A DNA stretch of 64,000 nt from Trichobilharzia regenti. Its lineage: Eukaryota; Platyhelminthes; Trematoda; Strigeidida; Schistosomatidae. Under the pieces are notes generated by a model. It had not been told where the DNA came from. It saw nothing but the letters and a program-made list of their open reading frames with translations, and made no database searches. The DNA lies in the NCBI GenBank assembly GCA_944472135.2, contig OX235270.1, forward strand, positions 142,119,632-142,183,631, read 5' to 3'. The translations under genes and the position numbers were made by a program. Positions 42,430 to 54,500 of the stretch are shown here, piece by piece (the first letter of the stretch is position 1; the number at the start of each line of letters is the position of its first letter).

Positions 42430-43080
42430 ATAAAATGCCTTGGAATTGCAGCCTGAGAACAGTTGTTACGGAGGATGGGCATCCAAAACTGGCGACAAAG
42501 ATGCGTGTTTCAGCAGATCCATCCTTGAGGAGTACTGCTTCAGGCCATCATGCGAAACAGTTGATGCAGGCTAAGATGTAGCTATATCTTTGAGATTCTG
42601 GAAGGAGTCCAACCAAATCTACATCAACGTGTTTGAAACGGGAATCACTGATAAGAAAGCTGTCAAGAGGGCTTCTGGTGTGTCTTACTACCCAGCACTT
42701 TTCTCAGGCCCATTCCCTTACTTCCTTATTGATACCAGGCCAAAAACCCGACTAGTTACAAGCTTGACGGTGATTCGCACACATGGGTGGGGTAAGACAT
42801 TCGAAGTACTGAAGGCGTTGCGGCGATAACTTTTAGGCACGATGGGGCGAGGAGTTGACGTGGAAGTGTTACACAGAATAGTTTCTCTTCCCCCACCTAA
42901 GGATTTCTCGGATAGTTGCACACTTGTTTTCGACAACTCATGTTGAAGTTCAGTATCTTCTTTTTGAGGATGAACCAGTTTTTTTGAGATCTATGCCATC
43001 TGTGTAGATGAAGGAGCAAATGTGCGACAAGACATCTGCCACAGTGATGTTCACTCCGGATACATGACGAATATCTGATT
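42430..43080 (-). pseudogene. Gypsy integrase fragment
   Basis: The minus frame 42718-42936 reads STSTPRPIVPKSYRRNAFST, then PHPCVRITVKLVTSR, the segment between the HHCC finger and catalytic core. In the next frame FKHVDVDLVG...LP supplies the first catalytic aspartate, then a WWPEA block. It is truncated before the DDE core ends. Confidence 0.7.
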
Positions 43081-43098
43081 TAAACTGCGAAATGTAGT

Positions 43099-43541
43099 CT
43101 AGTTGTTGTGATTCTCCGGTGAATACTTATCTGAAGTTAAGTTCGGAGAGTAAGTAAGAGATTTGTGGTCGGTGAAAATTATGAATTCATGATCCTCCAA
43201 TGAATGTCGAAAATGACGTCCAGAATTCCTCCGCTGAATATGCTGTACTTCATCTCTGCTAATTGGAGGAATCTCAAGAAACAGGTTAGTGGTTTCCACT
43301 CCCTGTTGATTATTTGTTGCACAACTGCGCAGATCACAGTGTGTGATGAATTAAATGAGTTACTTATTGGTGCCGTTGGATCCTGATGCATGGGGAAGGT
43401 GTCTTCCGCGATAGCCTTTTTAACCTGAATGAAACCATTTTGAGCAGACGCGATAAGTTCGATGGACTCATTTTCTCGAAGGCCTGTTAGTGGTTGAATC
43501 AGAGGAGCACAGTTGAGAATAAAGCGTCGTTGATAACTCAC
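43099..43541 (-). pseudogene. Gypsy RT thumb and RNase H fragment
   Basis: The frames 43179-43541 and 43099-43299 read RRFILNCAPLIQPLTGL (RT end), AVVQQIINREWKPLTCFLRF and EFIIFTDHKSLTY. The last is the RNase H (F)TDHKSL motif, with an active-site-type aspartate. Split over two frames. Confidence 0.75.
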
Positions 43542-43708
43542 TAAGCTATTAGTAGTGCGAAGACTTCACTGTTTGTGGCTCTGGAAAGTTCAATGTCGCA
43601 TCAAATTTACTAGCTAAAGGGCGAATACCCTCGCAGTCACTGGCGTGGCCAAGAAGGCCTAGTGAATTTACTCGCACCTGACACTTGGATGTTACTAGTG
43701 ACACCATG

Positions 43709-44134
43709 TCAGCGTAACCTTTCGAATACTAAGTACGAGTGTCTAGTGTGGATTTCCTCGTCTAGACTCGCAATGAGGCAGTCGTCTAAGTATGCGTATA
43801 CAAAGTCGAGACCACGGATTACTTCGTCAATGAGGTGTTGGAATGTTTGTGCTGCATTTCGGAGACCGATAGGCATACATAGAAACTGAAAATGTCCAAG
43901 GGGTGTAGTGATTGCCGCTTTCGGAATATCTAGTGCCATCGGGATTCGGTCGTATGCTTTAACCAAGTCTATTTTCGAATAAATAGTCGTACCAGATAAG
44001 TTTACCGTCAAGTCGTGTATGTGAGACATTGGAGAGCAATCATGGGTTGTTTTGGCGTTCACTGACTGGCAATCACCAGTGGGTCGCCAATCGCTGCTAT
44101 CTTTTTCAATACCATATGAAGTGGGGATGCCCAT
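43709..44134 (-). pseudogene. Gypsy reverse transcriptase core
   Basis: 141 codons: DSSDWRPTGDCQSVN, IYSKIDLVKAYDRIPMA (catalytic D), FLCMPIGLRNAAQTFQHLID, and YAYLDDCLIAS with an intact YLDD at 43781-43792. Catalytic residues are preserved in this segment, but neighbouring frames are broken. The overall family looks like the gypsy elements frequent in trematodes; the clade is not assigned with certainty. Confidence 0.8.
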
Positions 44135-44399
44135 GGGCTATTTGATGGCCAAATGATGAGAAGGGTGAACAATGGTTGAATTCACTTTTCACTGGTTGCA
44201 ATTTCTGAGAAGCAAGTTGTTGCGCTTTGGATGTCACGAGTTTTCCTGAGGCTGTGATATGGCACATGACATTGCTAGTTATGCACAGTAGACCGTTAGA
44301 TTGGCGATTAGTATCTAGGTACTTGTCAACAATCGTTTGGAAAGCTGTATCGAAAATTGCCTCCATCTTAATGGGTGACAGGCTATGTCCTACGTAGGT

Positions 44400-45090
44400 G
44401 ATGCCGTAATAGACAGCCTAGTAGTTCTGTCTATCAGCGGATTTTGGCGGAAGTCTACGAGTAAATCATGATGATTAAGTAGGTCAGTGCCTCTCAGCAA
44501 CGTCTCGTAAACCGTCAATGCCCAGCTCGTGCTACGCTGGGGCTCACACTGTTCCTTGAAGTTTCTCAGAAACGCTTAGTAATAATGGATGCGAAAACCA
44601 AAACACCGATTGGCGACTCGAGAATTTTTTATTGTAACACCAACATATAGCCAACTTTGAAACTAAGCTTTAAAACTAAGGTCTATGAACAAATATTACA
44701 GTAATAAATCACAATATTATTTCTGACGGTTTTCTCCTGACTTCTTTCTGAACAGCGACCAATGAGACGATGACTGTCGTATTGATGCCTCCGCGAAAAT
44801 TGGGGAAGTTGGGCATGAGCAAACAACCATGAATTGATCGTTCAATCTTCAACTACATTGACAGTGCTAGTGATAGGCATAGTGACGTCAACGAGAAGGT
44901 AAATCCACTGGATAGGTTTGAGTAAACCTAAGTTCGTTCAGATAGGCGTATTTCCTACAGCAAATTGCAATTGGTTTTCCATTCGCAGCCCGCAAGTTGG
45001 AAACAGGTTCCTTCTGTTGATCTCCCCCTGTAGCAGGAATGACCCCGATGTCGGCTCCTGTGTCGACTAAGTACCGGATCTAGTTGACCA
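44400..45090 (-). pseudogene. Gypsy aspartic protease region
   Basis: Minus strand: YLVDTGADIGVIPATG, with DTGAD at 45050-45064, then LRAANGKPI, and farther down LLNHHDLLVDFRQNPLID before the RT. These are the active-site DTGA and the LG-D....LL.D flap/end motifs of retrotransposon proteases, separated by frame breaks. Confidence 0.7.
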
Positions 45091-45442
45091 CATCATGAAT
45101 GTATAGCAAGAGACTAGTGCCATCGGAGACGGTTGCTGCTAACGCGTCTCAGTGGGATAGCATCCCGTAGTCTTCGAGCCATTTCTAAGACTGCAAGCTT
45201 TTCGGCAACATTTCGCTTACTGACCATGTGTATAGTGATACCAACACCGGTCAGGGTTTTTAAGTGAAGGCAGCTTTGATTTAGATCGACCACGTGAGTT
45301 TCGCCGTTGAGAGGGTTCGGACGATGATAGGAGCAATCACGGGGTTTGTTCTATCTAAGTATTAGCTGGATGGTTTCGCACAACTCTGTCACCTCAGTGT
45401 CTCTACTTGAAGACTGTCTAGTGATGGAGCACATTTCAGTGA

Positions 45443-45941
45443 CTAGCCGTTGTTATTTCTGGAATTTGGTCGGCAGAAGTCGCTGAGTTGTCTACAGTAA
45501 CACTGCCTGTAATGTCCGTGGCAATGCGTTAAGAATAGCTCTCTGGAGAGTCCGTGATAGAACTGAAGTTGGTCAATAAATTGCCGCACTCTTATTAGCA
45601 TGCTCACAGCCGACTCATTACCTAACTTCACGTTGCGAAATAATTCATCAAGACGCTGCCAATCCATGAGGTCGTTTCTCTTTAGGATGGTTGATTTAAG
45701 CACGTCATACGGTTTGCCTACGTCTGGCTTTGCCATATGCACAGTTACGCATTTGCTAAATTCCCCGGTAGTGCCTGGTTAACTGCAAGGAACTATAAAC
45801 GTTGATGAGTTGACCCATTTTGGCTGGAATCAGACTCAGCTATCGAAACCACGTTTCTGCATTTTCTGGCCAAAATGGTACAAACTGAATACTTTTGGCA
45901 TTTGATAGAATACGGGTGACCTTAGGAGTATCATGACTCAT
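45443..45941 (-). pseudogene. Gypsy gag fragment
   Basis: Starts at ATG 45941-45939 (MSHDTPKVTRIL), reads SIQFVPFWPENAETWFR, then after a stop and frame changes MAKPDVGKPYDVLKSTILKR and QRLDELFRNVKLGNESAVSM in 45443-45742. This is the capsid-like segment of gypsy gag. No zinc knuckle was seen. Confidence 0.7.
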
Positions 45942-45959
45942 GGCGGTATATATGTAGTT

Positions 45960-48814
45960 TAAAAACAGTGCAAGAACAAATACAAAATCGATCGAACTCA
46001 CCTGGTTTGTCTGTGTGTTAACTAGAGATGAAGTTCGGAGTAGGGCTCACCAGATTACGGGCCATTCACAGACAGTACGAAGTATACCAACACGAGATCT
46101 AATATCCACAACTTCTATAGTATTCTTTCCGCGTAGACCAAAGGCGAAGTAAAACACCAGAAGTGATCACCCAAATTACGGACCAAATTGGAGTGTGAGG
46201 CTTATTGGTTAAGTAGCTAGGGATCGTGCACGAACGGACGAACATGACATGACAGCGTGCCAAATGGCGTGGATGCTCGACTAGAAGCCTTCAGCCAAAC
46301 GACTTGACTAAAACAGTGAGGGCCAGCATCCAATGTTTACTCCTGAATGCTGTGGCCAAGAATTCTGGGGAATTACCTACCGCTATATACACAACTACAT
46401 CAAAATCACCCACCTGAGCTGCAAATCTTGTCCATCAAGACGATTGTGCATAATTATTCCTTAGTGTTTTCTTCCTATCTGACCACACTTGAGGAATAAC
46501 GAATTAGGTGATCATTCATATTCAAAGCAGCAACCAGCCATAACATTTCACGTACTTCAAACTACAAGGAACCTATGCCAGCACCACTCTACTTGGGGTC
46601 ACCGAAACTTACGTCGATAGTGTGACAGGACAAACTAATCAGTTTCAAAAAGATCAGGAACCCTAACGTTACAATCACGCAGCAGATACAAAACGTCCAA
46701 TTTGGTTCACTCGTAACAGCGACGTTGAATATTGAAAGTGTAGCCTGCCTGCTCAAGGTCATACCGCGAGTTGTAGATTTCGAACAATCTCGTTGTAACG
46801 CTGTTCTTAGTGTATTAATCTTTGTAATTTTTCCATATACGTAAGCCATGTCAATGTTTCTTGGAAGATATAGATATACTTCACCCGCTAACTCTAATAT
46901 GATTCTTAAAGTTAACTCCTAAGCTTACCTTAAACTTCAAATCACACTACTGTAGGACGCGTGCTACTTAGCAGTTCAAATATTTCTCTATACTATTTAC
47001 CAACGGAATGTAGAGTTTTCGCAGTCATTTTATCGCATTTGATACCTCATTGTTTATATTGTCCACTTGTTTTATTCACTTTATTTTCGTCACACATGCA
47101 CCTATATAATAATATAGATAGGGGCATGCGTGACGAAAATAAAACTTGTTTTATAAAGTTTGCATGTTAACGCTAGTAAAACATCAAACGGATTTCACTG
47201 ATTATTGTAGATTTCGCTGTCGATACATACTGCTAAGCATTAATTCGATGATTCTGTGGCATAGGCCTCCTGCTTAGTGGCTTCGCGCTGAGTGCCAGTG
47301 CCGAAGTTGCGTCACACTATGAGATACCCAAAGGTAGTCGTTAGGTCAGGTAGTGTTAGAACTAGGGCCAATGGGTCATAGAAGCCTCACCTTTTCTTTA
47401 CTCATGCACCGATGAGCTGCAGCTCAAATATAAATTAGGATGCCAATCGATAGAGTTAACGGCAAATGCAAACGTCTAACAGACATCGTAGTACTCAGAA
47501 AATAATTTCTTATTTTCGAACGTCTAGGCTAAAGGAGGGCCTCAGGGGGTCACTCTTACATAGGTCACAGGACGGATGCTAAAATCCGCCTTTGGTAGAC
47601 TACACAAATCACTGTCTATGTCCAGTCAGCACCGACTTCAAACACCCGGAGACGCAGTGTCAGTACTTGCTCGTAGACTTATTTAGGACAAAATGGCTTT
47701 TGCCACCGATGTTGTGTGCATGCAGGACTACCGCTCTTTCCATTGTACCCGATGGATTTCTAGTCAGGCTCTAGTCCAAGGTAGTAATCATCGATTTCAT
47801 TCTAGAAATTTTGATGTAATCGGACTGCTTTCACCTGCTACCGAATGTCAAACCTAACTAAACTGAGCTAACCACTAGCCCTCGAGGTAGTACAACAATT
47901 GTTGGACTTTTAGAAGGCAGCGTAACGGAACTTAACATCTAATCTGAAACTCTGGGCGGAACCAGTTAGCTTGGCCTCTTCGCCAGCCCTTAATTTTAAG
48001 TCAGAGTGCTCCAAGTTCGATTAACACCAATCCATGTGACGAAGCGGAGGTACGAAACGAATGCATACAAAAAATCCCGTCACCTTTTAAAAGCTGGTGT
48101 GAGACTAGTCACAGCTGACTGGAGAACAGGAGATGAGTGACTCACCAATGTAGAATAAGGCAACCATTGTGCCTACCGTTGAAAGAAGCCTACGTAATCT
48201 ATAAGACGGTAATCAAGATAGTAGTCCGTACCTACGATTGTATTCCAATGGTTGTTTACACACAGTGACAGCTGGTTTTAGAAATATAATAATTAATTAC
48301 CTTACGCGTCCAACAGTTGGCATTGTTTCTAGTTCACACACTTCCAACTGGTAGTAATACACTTGGTGCTTTTATATTGCGTTAACTCAATTTCTCGTAT
48401 CTAGGATTGTTTCTGCTTGTCGGTAATTGTACAGTCACCTCTGTTGTACGTGTTTGTGGTGATATTTATCAGTATAGATTCCATCATTAATCTTTTATTC
48501 CATTTGTTCATATAGGATTTCAAAACATAAATGTTCTAATCAATTTCATGTTTTTCGTCTCACGCATATGCAGCTATAAACGAGTTTTCTTCTTAATTAC
48601 TGTACGCTTCTGTTCCTCCAAGATGACATATTTAAGTGTTTAGCATCGTTCACTCTAGTTTACAGTGATCAACACGTTTGGCCCAAATGCCTAACTGGAT
48701 ATTCGGCGTAGGGTATGCTTTGAATTACATTTTGTCCAACATTTTTATAAGCTATCTCAGTCGATTTAATTTCTTAATTGGATTCATTGGTTTTAAAGGG
48801 GATTCGAATACCTG
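45960..48814. other. Unassigned stretch, apparently GC-richer than its surroundings
   Basis: Between the gypsy element and the RTE pair lies about 2.8 kb with no recognised domain. By eye it is less AT-rich than most of the window, particularly 46020-46460 and 47200-48250. The first part may include the gypsy 5' LTR. A minus ORF at 46589-46849 has one hydrophobic segment (FCICCVIVTLGFLIFLKLIS) but no other support. Confidence 0.4.
47081..47142. repeat. 25-bp near-perfect hairpin
   Basis: TTATTTTCGTCACACATGCA... (47081-47105) pairs with 47118-47142 with two mismatches that would be G-U wobbles in one RNA strand. Loop of 12 bases (ATAATAATATAG). Confidence 0.65.
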
Positions 48815-49655
48815 TTCTTCAACTCCTTCAGTTTCAACACAGAACTTACCACAGAAATGCAGCGGTTCATCTTGACAAACACCATGTAGCACAAAAACGT
48901 AGACAAAAAAGAACACAAACGAAGAGTATTCAAAAGGCTTATGATGAGCAGAAATATGAGGGAGTAAGAATAGTAACATGGAGTTAGATAATCGTTTAAC
49001 GGATATGAGAGGTGACAACGAGTGAATGCATCTCTGACACTGAAAATGATTTCAAGACATATATCTAAATCACGAATAGTCTCCAACCACTGGTTCTTAG
49101 TATTCTGAGGACTTCATCCACACTCTACACCTCCCTACGTGGCTCCAAAGGTTTCGTGAACTGATGCTAATTCCAACCTAATCTTATATTAGCTGTCGTA
49201 GCCTGTCGTGGAAGGTAGTGACTTGACATTCGCAGTATGTGTCCTAGCCATCGCAACTGATATGACTTCACAACTTCATGGATTGACTTACTCTGTTTAC
49301 CTAACAGTCGATGTCTGACCTCAGTCGCCATTACTCGCCAGATTATACCACCTAAAACGAGACAAAACACGGACAAATATTCAAAAACAACTGACCTTTT
49401 CATACCTACCATTTTCTAAGGTGATGTCTCACAGCCGTAAAAGAGGACGAAGTGAACTGCTGAGCAGTGCACATGTCCTTTGATCGATAGCCAGGTATCA
49501 CATCTGCACAAAAGATGAAATAGTTCGGCAAATGCCAAACCTTTTGTATCTGTGTTGGGATTTTGTCAGCAGTCACTCCGTTGGAGCAGATGCAACTTCC
49601 CAAATACATGAGGTGGTGAGCATGCACTATCACTTCACCTATTTTCAAGATCGAG
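48815..49655 (-). mobile_element. RTE 3' end, minus member of head-to-head pair
   Basis: The minus strand holds RTE post-RT pieces: HHLMYLGSCICSNGVTADKI (49560-49640), HRLLGKQSKSIHEVVKSYQL then RWLGHILRMSSHYLPRQATT (49167-49320), and the conserved 3' UTR (CAACACAGAACTT..., 48830-48860). Opposite orientation to 49675-50710. Confidence 0.7.
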
Positions 49656-49937
49656 GGCCATTAAAGGTAGGTTTTGAATAGTAGATATATTGTCATGCCT
49701 TCCTGGCCATTGAGAGTGGAAGACATGAAAAGATTAGCTGTCTTTTATCATAGGTGCCTGCGCTCTATCTCCCGTATGAAGTGGTATAAAAAGGTGAGCA
49801 ATATTGAGGTTAGACATCGATCGGGTGCTAGGTAAGGAGGGCAAATCAATCGACGAGGCTGTGAAATTGCACCGATTGAGATGGTTAGGACATGCGTTAC
49901 GTATGCCTAGTCATCGCCTTCCTCGACTACGATCAAT

Positions 49938-50252
49938 GTTTTTGTTTTGTTTGTTTTTGTTTTCCTTTCCTCGTTACTACTACACTGTTGTTCTCATTTA
50001 CTACCACACATCAACTTTATATTTCAAATCCTGTGTTGCATTGTTTGAAATGAAATACTCTACGTTGTTTTTTTTTTCTTAATTTCTAATATTTATTTAT
50101 TTTATTTATTTATAACTTATTTATTTTATTTTTATTTATTTATCTTTGATTTTTAAAAATCTTATATAATTTATGAGGTAATTAGATGCAATATACTGTA
50201 ATGCACGCTGAAAATTCCATACCTGTACCACAAATACTGTTTGGAATAAAGC

Positions 50253-50290
<38 letters not shown>
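49938..50290 (+). mobile_element. CR1-like LINE tail nested in RTE
   Basis: About 350 bp of LINE 3' end: TTAGATGCAATATACTG, GCTGAAAATTCCAT, TACTGTTTGGAATAAAG, then (ATT)n at 50257-50290. The same blocks, reverse complemented, end the CR1-like element at 37905-38010. Flanking RTE sequence is continuous in copies at 57410-57440 and 60280-60310. Confidence 0.7.
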
Positions 50291-50291
<1 letters not shown>

Positions 50292-50371
50292 GTTAGCTGA
50301 TATAGGGTCAGGTCATAGGGTCAAACCAAAACATGGCACCAGTCAATGAAATCCACAACAGTTAGTTTATG

Positions 50372-50563
50372 TCAGTTACGTAGGAAGGTGTGGACTTCCT
50401 GGTTGGGGTCCTCGGGACGGTAAAAACCAATGGTTGGAAAGAATTGGTGATATGGCTCAAAATCGTTCTCGGTAATGGCTGGTGCGGATGCATCCACTCC
50501 TTGTGACCTATGATTTCCAATGAAACTACATTGTTCTTCGTTACTTCTATTTCTCTGTCTCAC
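50372..50563 (-). other. Conserved antisense ORF in RTE 3' end
   Basis: A 63-codon antisense frame reading NDFEPYHQFFPTIGFYRPED and NQEVHTFLRN. Nearly the same peptide is open in antisense at 57470-57802, 60377-60664 and (opposite strand, same element polarity) 62916-63107. Its role is unknown; it may simply reflect sequence conservation. Confidence 0.35.
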
Positions 50564-50710
50564 ACCTTTGTTTACTGTCTCTATTATGCATTTCTTCTCT
50601 TGCTTTGTGTGCTACATAGTGTGGCGACTTGAACTGCTGCACATCGGTGCAAAGTTCTATGTCGAAAACAGGCAGACAGTATACATATTGAGCTTGGCTG
50701 TAGACTAGTT

Positions 50711-51361
50711 AACTTGCTTCACTGTTCGAGCTCTCTGTCCTGGGAGCTAATTAGGGCCCCATTTTTCTCGGAGACTCACTTATCAGTGGTGTTTTGCCAG
50801 CTATGTTTTCATATACCTAAGTAGTTGTCTCGTGTTACTTATCGCTGATGCCTTTTCCGTCACCTATCACTTTTCATCGTCGTTGTGAGAACTTTTTGCT
50901 TGAGCGGCTACCACTCCTCATCATGTCCGGAGCGCGCCTAATTACTCGCGTACACTCAATATAAAAACAAGACAAGTAGTTTACCGAATTCATTTTTGGC
51001 AGTACAATCGCATTGATACACAATTTTTCTGTGAAAGCGGATAGTAACAAATGTTACAAGTTGTATTCATCTTTGCTGTATATGAATTATGTGTGAGATT
51101 AGTGCTAATTCCAGTTTCTGTGTTGTGATATAGACACGTAGTATAATACATAATACTTTATGGCTACTTACCTACCGTGTTGTAGTGTTTAGTTAAAAGC
51201 TGTATACTCAAATCGGAGCACTTCTCTATGAGCTTTCACTTGATTTTATCAAACTGCTTCAGCGCTGTACTTATACTCATAAATATTTTTGCTTTTTCAT
51301 CTAGCAGCTAACCGCCACAAGATTATTATTTTCGAGATTTCACTACTCACCGCTACCCATA
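50711..51361 (+). promoter_or_regulatory. 5' flank of glyoxalase II gene
   Basis: No repeat recognised here. A pyrimidine-rich TTTTTGCTTTTTCATCTAG ending at 51304 looks like a splice acceptor 57 nt upstream of the ATG and could join a 5'-UTR exon or a spliced leader. The TAG is also an in-frame stop, so no contiguous N-terminal presequence exists. Confidence 0.35.
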
Positions 51362-51430
51362 ATGGATGTTGTAATTATTCCTGCTCTGTCTGATAATTAC
51401 ATGTATTTGGTTATTGACAAAGCTACAAAA
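51362..51430 (+). CDS. HAGH: HAGH exon 1
   Basis: 23 codons reading [20 protein letters not shown] then ATK, the conserved first beta hairpin of glyoxalase II. Donor GTAAGT at 51431-51436, phase 0. The ATG is the first after an in-frame TAG at 51302-51304. Confidence 0.93.
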
Positions 51431-51468
51431 GTAAGTTATTACATATTGATGTTTGCACAACTTTTATA

Positions 51469-51534
<66 letters not shown>

Positions 51535-54500
51535 CTATCCTGGCAATCTATGCCATCTTTTTTCACAGAAATGATCTTCATCTATGCACTAAAAACGTCT
51601 GTGTCCTTCAGTACTCCTGTTTTACAATCACTGTGCATACTCGTTCGAAAGTAGAAAGGAATAAAAAGATTATCTGCTTTTGTTTCGAATCGAAGTATTT
51701 CTGTTTGTTTGTGCACATGATAAATAATATTGAGAGTAAAATACTATTAGGAAGTGATCGACTGAAGTGTCCTCGACATGTGATAGTCAATGTTTAACGG
51801 AATAATAATAAGCCAAAGACAGGGTTTTAATCTCTAACTGTCTGTTTGATTCATGTCTGTGTGGTGTGACTGCTCTCCTCCTGGATATCAGAAATCGGTG
51901 GTCGCAAATCCCTGGTCAAGTGGTGTAAGAGTATCCGTTATGAAAATACGTATTCACTGCGTATTACCATCGAAATGTAAAACAGTTATACCCGTCTTCA
52001 TTTAAAACTGTTCTCCCTCTCTGTTTCTGGCACTTCTTTGCGCTCCTTCCCTTTACTTTGTAATATTTCGAAAAGTAGAGTAACCTGGAATTTACTTCCA
52101 ACTACAGTTTTTAATTTGATGTATTCCCAACAATTATTATTACTAATCCCTTAGGTTCCGAGTGAAACATAAGGCTTCAATAGCACGTCTCCATTTCACT
52201 CTGTTTTCTTCAGTCTTTTGTAGCCGGTTTCTCGACTCCCCATAAGTTCTCATCTCCTCCATGTCACCCACGAACACCCAACTTGTTTCGTATTCCGATT
52301 CCACCGGAGCAATGACCTGTCTCACTATGTCACTCAATGCTCCTCTTAATATGTGTTAGATTCAACGCTGTTTCCTTTGGGATATTGTTACGCGATAGGT
52401 TATTGGTTGGTTCATTCCCAGAGTTTCTTATTGTTTATCCTTTCGGGTCATTAGATTTCCGCTGTCAGGCCATAGATAGATAGCAGCTGTGGATTAAAGT
52501 ATCCAGTAGCTTGTCGGAAATGCTTTTAGTGAGGCTTACGGGAACTGTCTGAACTGCATAAAACAGCTGACTGACTTGGCGTTAGTGTTAAAAATATGAA
52601 TCCTTTTCTTTGTGTGATTACTGTTGTACACTTCTACACTGATTTCATGATAATGAATGTCTGTCTCGCCTTTATGATTCTACCTTTGACATCACCATTC
52701 CAGCCGCCTACAGTGGAAACGATACTGTCTAAATAAGTAAAAGTAGTGACCTCGTTCAAAATTCCTCCGTTGATAGTGATTGGTGCTGGTTATTGTTGGT
52801 CAATCATCATCACTTCTATTTTGTCTGTGTTCACTTAAATTCTCGTCTTCTCCACGAACTTATTGATTTTTGCCTTTAGGTCTCCGAGTTTGTACATAAA
52901 TTATCCGCGAAGTCCAGGTCATCTAGAACCTTCTTATCGTTCCAACGTATGCCTGTTCACTCAATTCTACGCATGATCTGCTGCATGATCCAATCCACCA
53001 CACTCGGAATTATCATCGATAATGATAGATGGCCTTGTCTTACCTCTGCTTTCACTTCAAAGGCTTCTCTGAGCTCTTCGTTGTGAATCATCTTACGTGT
53101 GACATTGTCATATAATTGTTGAATGAGGCTGATAAAGGTGTGAGATACTCTATAGTGTTGAACCAGTTTAACGGTCAGCACTGTCTAAAGGCTTTTCGAA
53201 GCTCATGAAGTTGAGGTAGATATTCGAGTGTCATCCAATGCTGTGTTCGGCGATGACACGCAGCGTTGCAATTTGATCCGCACATTATTTGCTTTTTTCC
53301 TGAATCCAGCTTGGACGTATTTCATAGTTATAATCTGTTTGTAATGTTTTAAAAACAAATTGTAGGAACGCTTAACATAAATCTGTTAACATATTTCTGC
53401 TTATGAGAGCCTCTCATCATTAGCCGAACTAGTTAATCTTTTCTTCACACTTAGGAAATCGTTTAATGATTTTATTGTATCTTTGGCTTAAGGTGTACAA
53501 CCTTTTAGAGTCACTGATGTAATTAATCAATGCAGTCAGTATACAGATGACTTTGTTATCTTGTCTGTTGTACTTATTGCTATCTGGTTATATGTCTAGA
53601 CGTGTGCAGCTGTCGATCCAGTCGAAGCTGACAAAGTTTTGCATATAGTCAAAACCGGTGGATTCAATATTACATCTATACTAACAACTCATCATCATTA
53701 TGACCACGCTGGTGGAAATGTTGATCTTGTTAAGAAATGCAAAGAAGCAGGATTTGGACCGCTGAAAGTGTACGGTGGTGATGATCGTATTGGTGGTTTA
53801 ACAGATACTGTATCCCATGGTGACAAACTGAAAATTGGCAAGAAACTCAATGTTGAATGTTTGGCTACACCGTGTCATACTACTGGACATATTTGTTATT
53901 ATATTACTGAAGAAAATAGCATGCAAGACGGTGCTGTTTTTACCGGTGACACGTTATTTCTTGGAGGATGTGGCAGATTCTTTGAAGGCACTGCAGAGCA
54001 AATGTGAGTGTCTGTCAGTAAAATTTTTTTATTAAGTTAACGTAAACTTAAAGCAATACTTTTGCTGTTTCCATGCTTTGTTTACCTTATGTGGCAAATG
54101 ATGATACTAGTTTCATTCCCTTTAGTTGAAAAATTTCCTGGGAATTTGGAAGAAATGTTAAGTCGTTCCTCTTGTGTGCCCATTGTTTTTTTACCTTGTA
54201 GTAAAATTCTGAGTCAACACATCTGTCTTTTTAAGTTTATTAGGTGGCAAAATACAGCTTCTGATCACCATACGACAACGCCTGAGTATGTTTGGTACGT
54301 GGCTCACTTCTGCCAATGATGCTTTAGGTTTGGTATTCTCGGACTACTAGTTAAGTGATAGGGAGGAGTTGCACTAACCTTTTGACAGTTTGTCGGAACC
54401 ACCTAAGGAGATGTAGACTGTCTGGATGTGCTCAGAATACTAAGAACCAGTGGTTGGAGACTTTTGGTGATTTAGATATATGGCTAGAAATCATTCTCAG

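Larger units (their letters stand above)
42425..45941 (-). mobile_element. Degenerate Ty3/gypsy LTR retrotransposon
   Basis: Minus-strand order gag (45941-45443), protease (~45080), RT (44134-43709), RNase H (43541-43180), integrase (43080-42430), i.e. Ty3/gypsy order. The integrase is cut at about 42425 next to PLE termini, so the 3' LTR is lost. The 5' LTR, expected right of 46 kb, could not be delimited. Many stops and shifts; no env seen. Confidence 0.8.
49675..50710 (+). mobile_element. RTE 3' end, plus member, interrupted by CR1-like insertion
   Basis: Starts with a SLRVEDMKRLAVF-like block, then LDIDRVLGKEGKSIDEAVKL and [19 protein letters not shown] (49804-49925), is cut at about 49938, resumes at about 50291 (TGTTAGCTGATATAGGGTCAG) and ends near 50690 with GTCGAAAACAGGCAGACAG. 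The terminal block also occurs at 57780-57835 and 60660-60705. Confidence 0.7.

Noticed and set aside
44634..44645. TGTAACACC considered as the edge of a nested LTR within the gypsy element
   Set aside because: Protease-to-RT linker sequence reads on both sides in gypsy order, and no partner LTR end was found.
46589..46849. Minus ORF with a hydrophobic segment, considered as an env-like gene of the gypsy element
   Set aside because: It lies 5' of gag in element orientation, where env does not occur, and has no signal peptide, cysteine pattern or splice context.
47592..47774. 60-codon ORF with a QYLLVD block considered as a retroviral-type integrase core
   Set aside because: Only a few residues resemble the integrase motif; no catalytic aspartate context or flanking pol motifs in either direction.
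51453..51797. 114-codon ORF starting in the (AT)n run after HAGH exon 1
   Set aside because: Its N-terminus is translated microsatellite (IYIYIY), it lies in intron 1, and the exon 1 donor and exon 2 acceptor are canonical and join a complete enzyme.
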